Shown: piece after piece, positions 3,801-6,479 of the stretch
Numbering within the stretch: position 1 is the stretch's first letter
Layout: every line of letters begins with the position of its first letter
Source: Humisphaera sp.
GTDB lineage: Bacteria; Planctomycetota; Phycisphaerae; Tepidisphaerales; Tepidisphaeraceae
NCBI GenBank assembly: GCA_025351525.1
Contig: JANXVV010000170.1
Span: forward strand, 1-6,479
Direction: 5' to 3'
DNA: 6,479 nt
Translations under genes and position numbers: made by a program
Notes under the pieces: model-generated
What the model was told of the DNA's origin: nothing
Database searches by the model: none
What the model saw: only the letters and a program-made list of their open reading frames with translations

Positions 3801-6479
3801 ATGCGATTCATCCTCTCCGTCATCTCCTGCATGGCTTTTGCCGCGAACCTCTTCGCGACCGCGCCCCCGGTCAAGCCCCTCACCGCCGCTGATTTGGATT
3901 TTTTCGAGAAAAAAGTGCGGCCGATATTGGCCGAGCGATGCTATTCATGTCACTCGCAACAGTCGAAGAAGTTGAAGGGGCATTTGCTGCTGGACTCGGC
4001 GGAGGGCTGGTTGAAGGGCGGCGACACGGGGCCGGCGATGGTCGCGGGGGATCCCGACAAAAGCCTTTTGATCGAAGCGGTGCGCTATGAAAATCCCGAC
4101 ACGGAAATGCCGCCGAAAGGCAAGCTGGCGGAGAACGAAATTGAATTGCTGGTTCGGTGGGTGCGAATGGGCGCGCCGGCCCCGCACCTTGAAGTTTCTC
4201 CCGCAACTGTCGCCAAAAAGATGGATGTCGAAGCCGGCCGCAGGCACTGGGCGTATCAACCGATCCGGCAGCAGATCGTTCCAGAAGTGAAGGATGCGGC
4301 TTGGCCGCGCAACGAAATCGATCGCTTCATTCTCTCCTCGCTGGAATCCAAGGGGCTTCATCCGGCAGTCGATGCCGAACCGGTCGCGCTATTTCGGCGA
4401 GTCTACTTCGATCTCATCGGCATGCCCCCGACTCCTGAACAGATCGAAGCGTACGCGAATGATTCCGCTCCAAATCGCTATGAGCGATGGGTCGACCGGC
4501 TGCTCGCGTCACCGCAGTTCGGTGAACGGTTTGGCCGCCACTGGTTGGATGTCGCCCGCTTTGGGGAATCCCTCACCCTGCGTGGATTCGTCCTGCAGGA
4601 TGCATGGCGATACCGGGATTACGTCATCGAAAGTTTCAATCGGGATCGGCCGTTCGATCATTTCATGCAGGAGCAGATCGCGGGCGATCTCATGCCCGCC
4701 GAGTCGATCGTCGAGAAACGACGGCAATTGATCGGCACGGCATTTCTCGCCATCGGAAACACCAATCTGGAAGAGCAGAATAAGAAGCAGTTGGAGATGG
4801 ATGTGGTCGACGAGCAGATCGACACGATGGGCCGTGCATTTCTCGGGCAGACGATCGGCTGCGCACGATGCCATGACCATAAGTTCGATCCGATTCCCAC
4901 GGCGGATTATTACGCCCTCGCCGGCATCCTGCACAGTACCCAAACGCTCGAACATTCGAACGTTTCCAAATGGCTCGACATGCCGTTGCCGATGGAGGCG
5001 ACTTTGGAAGCGCCATTGAAAAAGCACGAGACGGCCATCGCGGTGCTGGAAGAAAAAGTCAAGCAGGCAAAGGCGGCGCAGGCAAAGGCCGGTAAAAGCG
5101 GCGGCAACGGCGAAGGCGATGTCCCCGTGGCCCGCCTGCCGGGCATCGTGATCGATGATCCGCAAGCGAAGCGCGTTGGCGTATGGAAAGAGTCGCGAAC
5201 CGTCCATCCCTTTATCGGCACGGGCTATCTGACCGATGACGGCAATCGCGTCGAGAATAAAACGCTGACGTTCATGCCGGACATTCCCGAATCCGGAAAG
5301 TACGAAGTTCGATTCGCTTACACCGCCGGCAGCAATCGCGCATCGAACGTGCCCGTCACGGTTTTCAGCGCGGACGGCGACGAGACGATCGCGATCGACG
5401 AACGCAAAATTCCACCCCTCGACGGGCATTTCATTTCGCTCGGGCAACACACGTTTGAAAAAAACGGTCAGGGATTCGTCATCGTTTCCAACCAGGGCGT
5501 GGATGGCCACGTGATCGCCGATGCGGTGCAGTTTATTCCGGTCGAGACGCTTACTTCACTCGGTATCGCGGCGGCACCGGTTGGGGATGCCGCCAGGCCA
5601 ATCACCGCTCCCAACCCGGTGAAGCAATTGGAGGCGGAACTGAAGAAATTGGTCGACTCCGGGCCGACGCGAGAGACGATTATTTCCGTCCGCGAGAGCA
5701 GGAAGATCGGCGATGAGCCCATTCATATTCGCGGCAGCGTACACACGCTCGGGGAAAGCACGGCGCGAGGTTTTCTGCGGGTCATCGCGATGAAGAGCGC
5801 TCCGGCCATCTCGCCCACGGAAAGTGGCCGGCTGGAACTGGCCAAATGGCTTGCCTCGCCGGAAAATCCTCTCCCCGCCCGTGTGGCCGCCAACCGTGTG
5901 TGGCATTGGCTCACCGGTTCCGGCATCGTCCGCACCACCGACAACTTCGGCACCACGGGTGAATCGCCTTCCCACCCCGAACTGCTCGATCATCTCGCCC
6001 GCCAACTCATCGAGCATCATTGGTCGATCAAAACTCTCGCTCGGCAGATCGTTCTGTCGAGAACCTATCAACTCTCCACGACGGCGGATGCAAAAGCCAT
6101 TTCGGTCGATCCTGAAAATCGGTTGATGACGCACATGAACCGCCGTCGACTCGATGCCGAATGCATTCGCGATGCGATGCTCTCCGTGAGCGGACAACTG
6201 ACGGCCGCCGCCGGGGGAAAGACGTTCAACAAAGATCTCAAAAGTGACTTCGGGTTTGCGCAAAACGACAGGCGGCGCAGTGTCTACCTTCCGATATTTC
6301 GCAACGCGTTGCCGGAGCTGTTTGAAGCCTTCGACTTTGCCGATCCGAGTGTCAGCAACGGACGGCGAAACGTCAGCACCGTCGCCCCGCAGGCGCTTTT
6401 CATGCTCAATCATCCCTTCGTGATCGAACAGTCGAAATACGCCGCCAGGCGATTGCTCGACGGAACGGACGGCGGGGAG
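3801..6479 (+). CDS. Planctomycete cytochrome c / DUF1549 / golvesin-like / DUF1553 protein (3' end outside window)
   Basis: The frame is open for 893 codons to the last base of the window. Residues 1 to about 22 are an export signal. Residues about 33-122 are a PSCyt1-type cytochrome c, with heme site CYSCH (47-51) and likely Met ligand M103 in EMPPKGKL. Residues about 168-380 are DUF1549 (PSCyt2): WPRNEIDRFI, DLIGMPPTPEQIEAY, FGERFGRHWLDVARF, and GCARCHDHKFDPIPTADYYA with a second CxxCH at 354-358. Residues 404-432 look like a Lys/Ala-rich coiled coil. Residues about 445-580 resemble golvesin or xanthan-lyase C-terminal domains: GTGYLTDD, SGKYEVRFAYTAGSNR, a long insert, then DGHVIADAVQFIP. 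DUF1553 (PSD1) starts near 660: SGRLELAKWLASPENPLPAR, VAANRVWHW, FGTTGESPSHPELLDHLA, and near the edge VAPQALFMLNHPF. About 100-150 residues are probably missing. The family is envelope-associated and heme-binding; its biochemical role is not established. No good SD precedes ATG 3801, but the next ATG (3831) would cut the signal peptide. Confidence 0.88.
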   Translation, partial: MRFILSVISCMAFAANLFATAPPVKPLTAADLDFFEKKVRPILAERCYSCHSQQSKKLKGHLLLDSAEGWLKGGDTGPAMVAGDPDKSLLIEAVRYENPDTEMPPKGKLAENEIELLVRWVRMGAPAPHLEVSPATVAKKMDVEAGRRHWAYQPIRQQIVPEVKDAAWPRNEIDRFILSSLESKGLHPAVDAEPVALFRRVYFDLIGMPPTPEQIEAYANDSAPNRYERWVDRLLASPQFGERFGRHWLDVARFGESLTLRGFVLQDAWRYRDYVIESFNRDRPFDHFMQEQIAGDLMPAESIVEKRRQLIGTAFLAIGNTNLEEQNKKQLEMDVVDEQIDTMGRAFLGQTIGCARCHDHKFDPIPTADYYALAGILHSTQTLEHSNVSKWLDMPLPMEATLEAPLKKHETAIAVLEEKVKQAKAAQAKAGKSGGNGEGDVPVARLPGIVIDDPQAKRVGVWKESRTVHPFIGTGYLTDDGNRVENKTLTFMPDIPESGKYEVRFAYTAGSNRASNVPVTVFSADGDETIAIDERKIPPLDGHFISLGQHTFEKNGQGFVIVSNQGVDGHVIADAVQFIPVETLTSLGIAAAPVGDAARPITAPNPVKQLEAELKKLVDSGPTRETIISVRESRKIGDEPIHIRGSVHTLGESTARGFLRVIAMKSAPAISPTESGRLELAKWLASPENPLPARVAANRVWHWLTGSGIVRTTDNFGTTGESPSHPELLDHLARQLIEHHWSIKTLARQIVLSRTYQLSTTADAKAISVDPENRLMTHMNRRRLDAECIRDAMLSVSGQLTAAAGGKTFNKDLKSDFGFAQNDRRRSVYLPIFRNALPELFEAFDFADPSVSNGRRNVSTVAPQALFMLNHPFVIEQSKYAARRLLDGTDGGE

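Noticed and set aside
3819..3830. Lipobox-like VISC at residues 7-10 of the cytochrome protein
   Set aside because: Too few residues precede the Cys to form a lipoprotein signal, and the hydrophobic stretch continues past it, as in an ordinary Sec signal or membrane anchor.
4509..5510. Long - strand open frame (333 residues) antisense to the cytochrome gene
   Set aside because: It lies entirely within a strand-opposite gene with clear conserved domains. Its translation shows no recognisable motif and is typical of antisense frames in GC-rich DNA. The same applies to 5556-6413 and 2771-3409 on the - strand.

Overview
The window looks like chromosomal DNA from a planctomycete, with a lean towards Phycisphaerae. 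Two things support this: a multidomain cytochrome/DUF1549/DUF1553 protein of a kind found mostly in Planctomycetes and close relatives, and a small protein with an N-terminal LEGRRFFS motif resembling the planctomycete 'LEPR-XLL' export-associated motif. The lineage call rests on motif recognition by eye, not on a search.

Left part (1-1714, + strand): a fragment of a sugar-polymer locus. The tail of an unidentified gene probably ends at 100. An RmlC-like cupin sugar-nucleotide epimerase (202-726) follows, and 40 nt later a family 2 glycosyltransferase (767-1714). The pair is probably co-transcribed and would make and then transfer a deoxysugar. The glycosyltransferase carries a 66-bp paired-hairpin repeat (1315-1380) that sits in frame and adds about 22 residues.

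Middle (1781-3508): two divergent genes for exported proteins. On the - strand is a 146-residue protein (1781-2221) with the LEGRRFFS motif, an acidic Gly/Ser/Thr/Asp/Asn-rich linker and a basic His/Lys-rich tail. On the + strand is a signal-peptide NHL beta-propeller (2471-3508). The 249-nt divergent spacer holds a candidate promoter for the - strand gene and a 13-nt perfect dyad beside its -35 box.

Intergenic 3509-3800 (292 nt) holds no gene. It carries two unrelated repeats: a 15-bp perfect inverted repeat (3545-3619) and a second paired-hairpin element (3705-3776) of the same family as the one inside the glycosyltransferase.

Right part (3801-6479, + strand): one long open frame that runs off the window, 893 codons so far. 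Its order is signal peptide, planctomycete cytochrome c (CYSCH), DUF1549 with a second CARCH site, a golvesin-like beta domain, then DUF1553. In this group such genes are commonly followed by a DUF1501 gene, which would lie beyond the window.

The most interesting non-gene signal is the repeat family. Four half-elements share GTGGCATGGGC...CCCATG and occur as inverted pairs, which is the layout of REPINs moved by RAYT (REP-associated tyrosine) transposases. One pair has been absorbed into a coding sequence. I saw no tRNA, rRNA, CRISPR array, transposase gene or clear intrinsic terminator.
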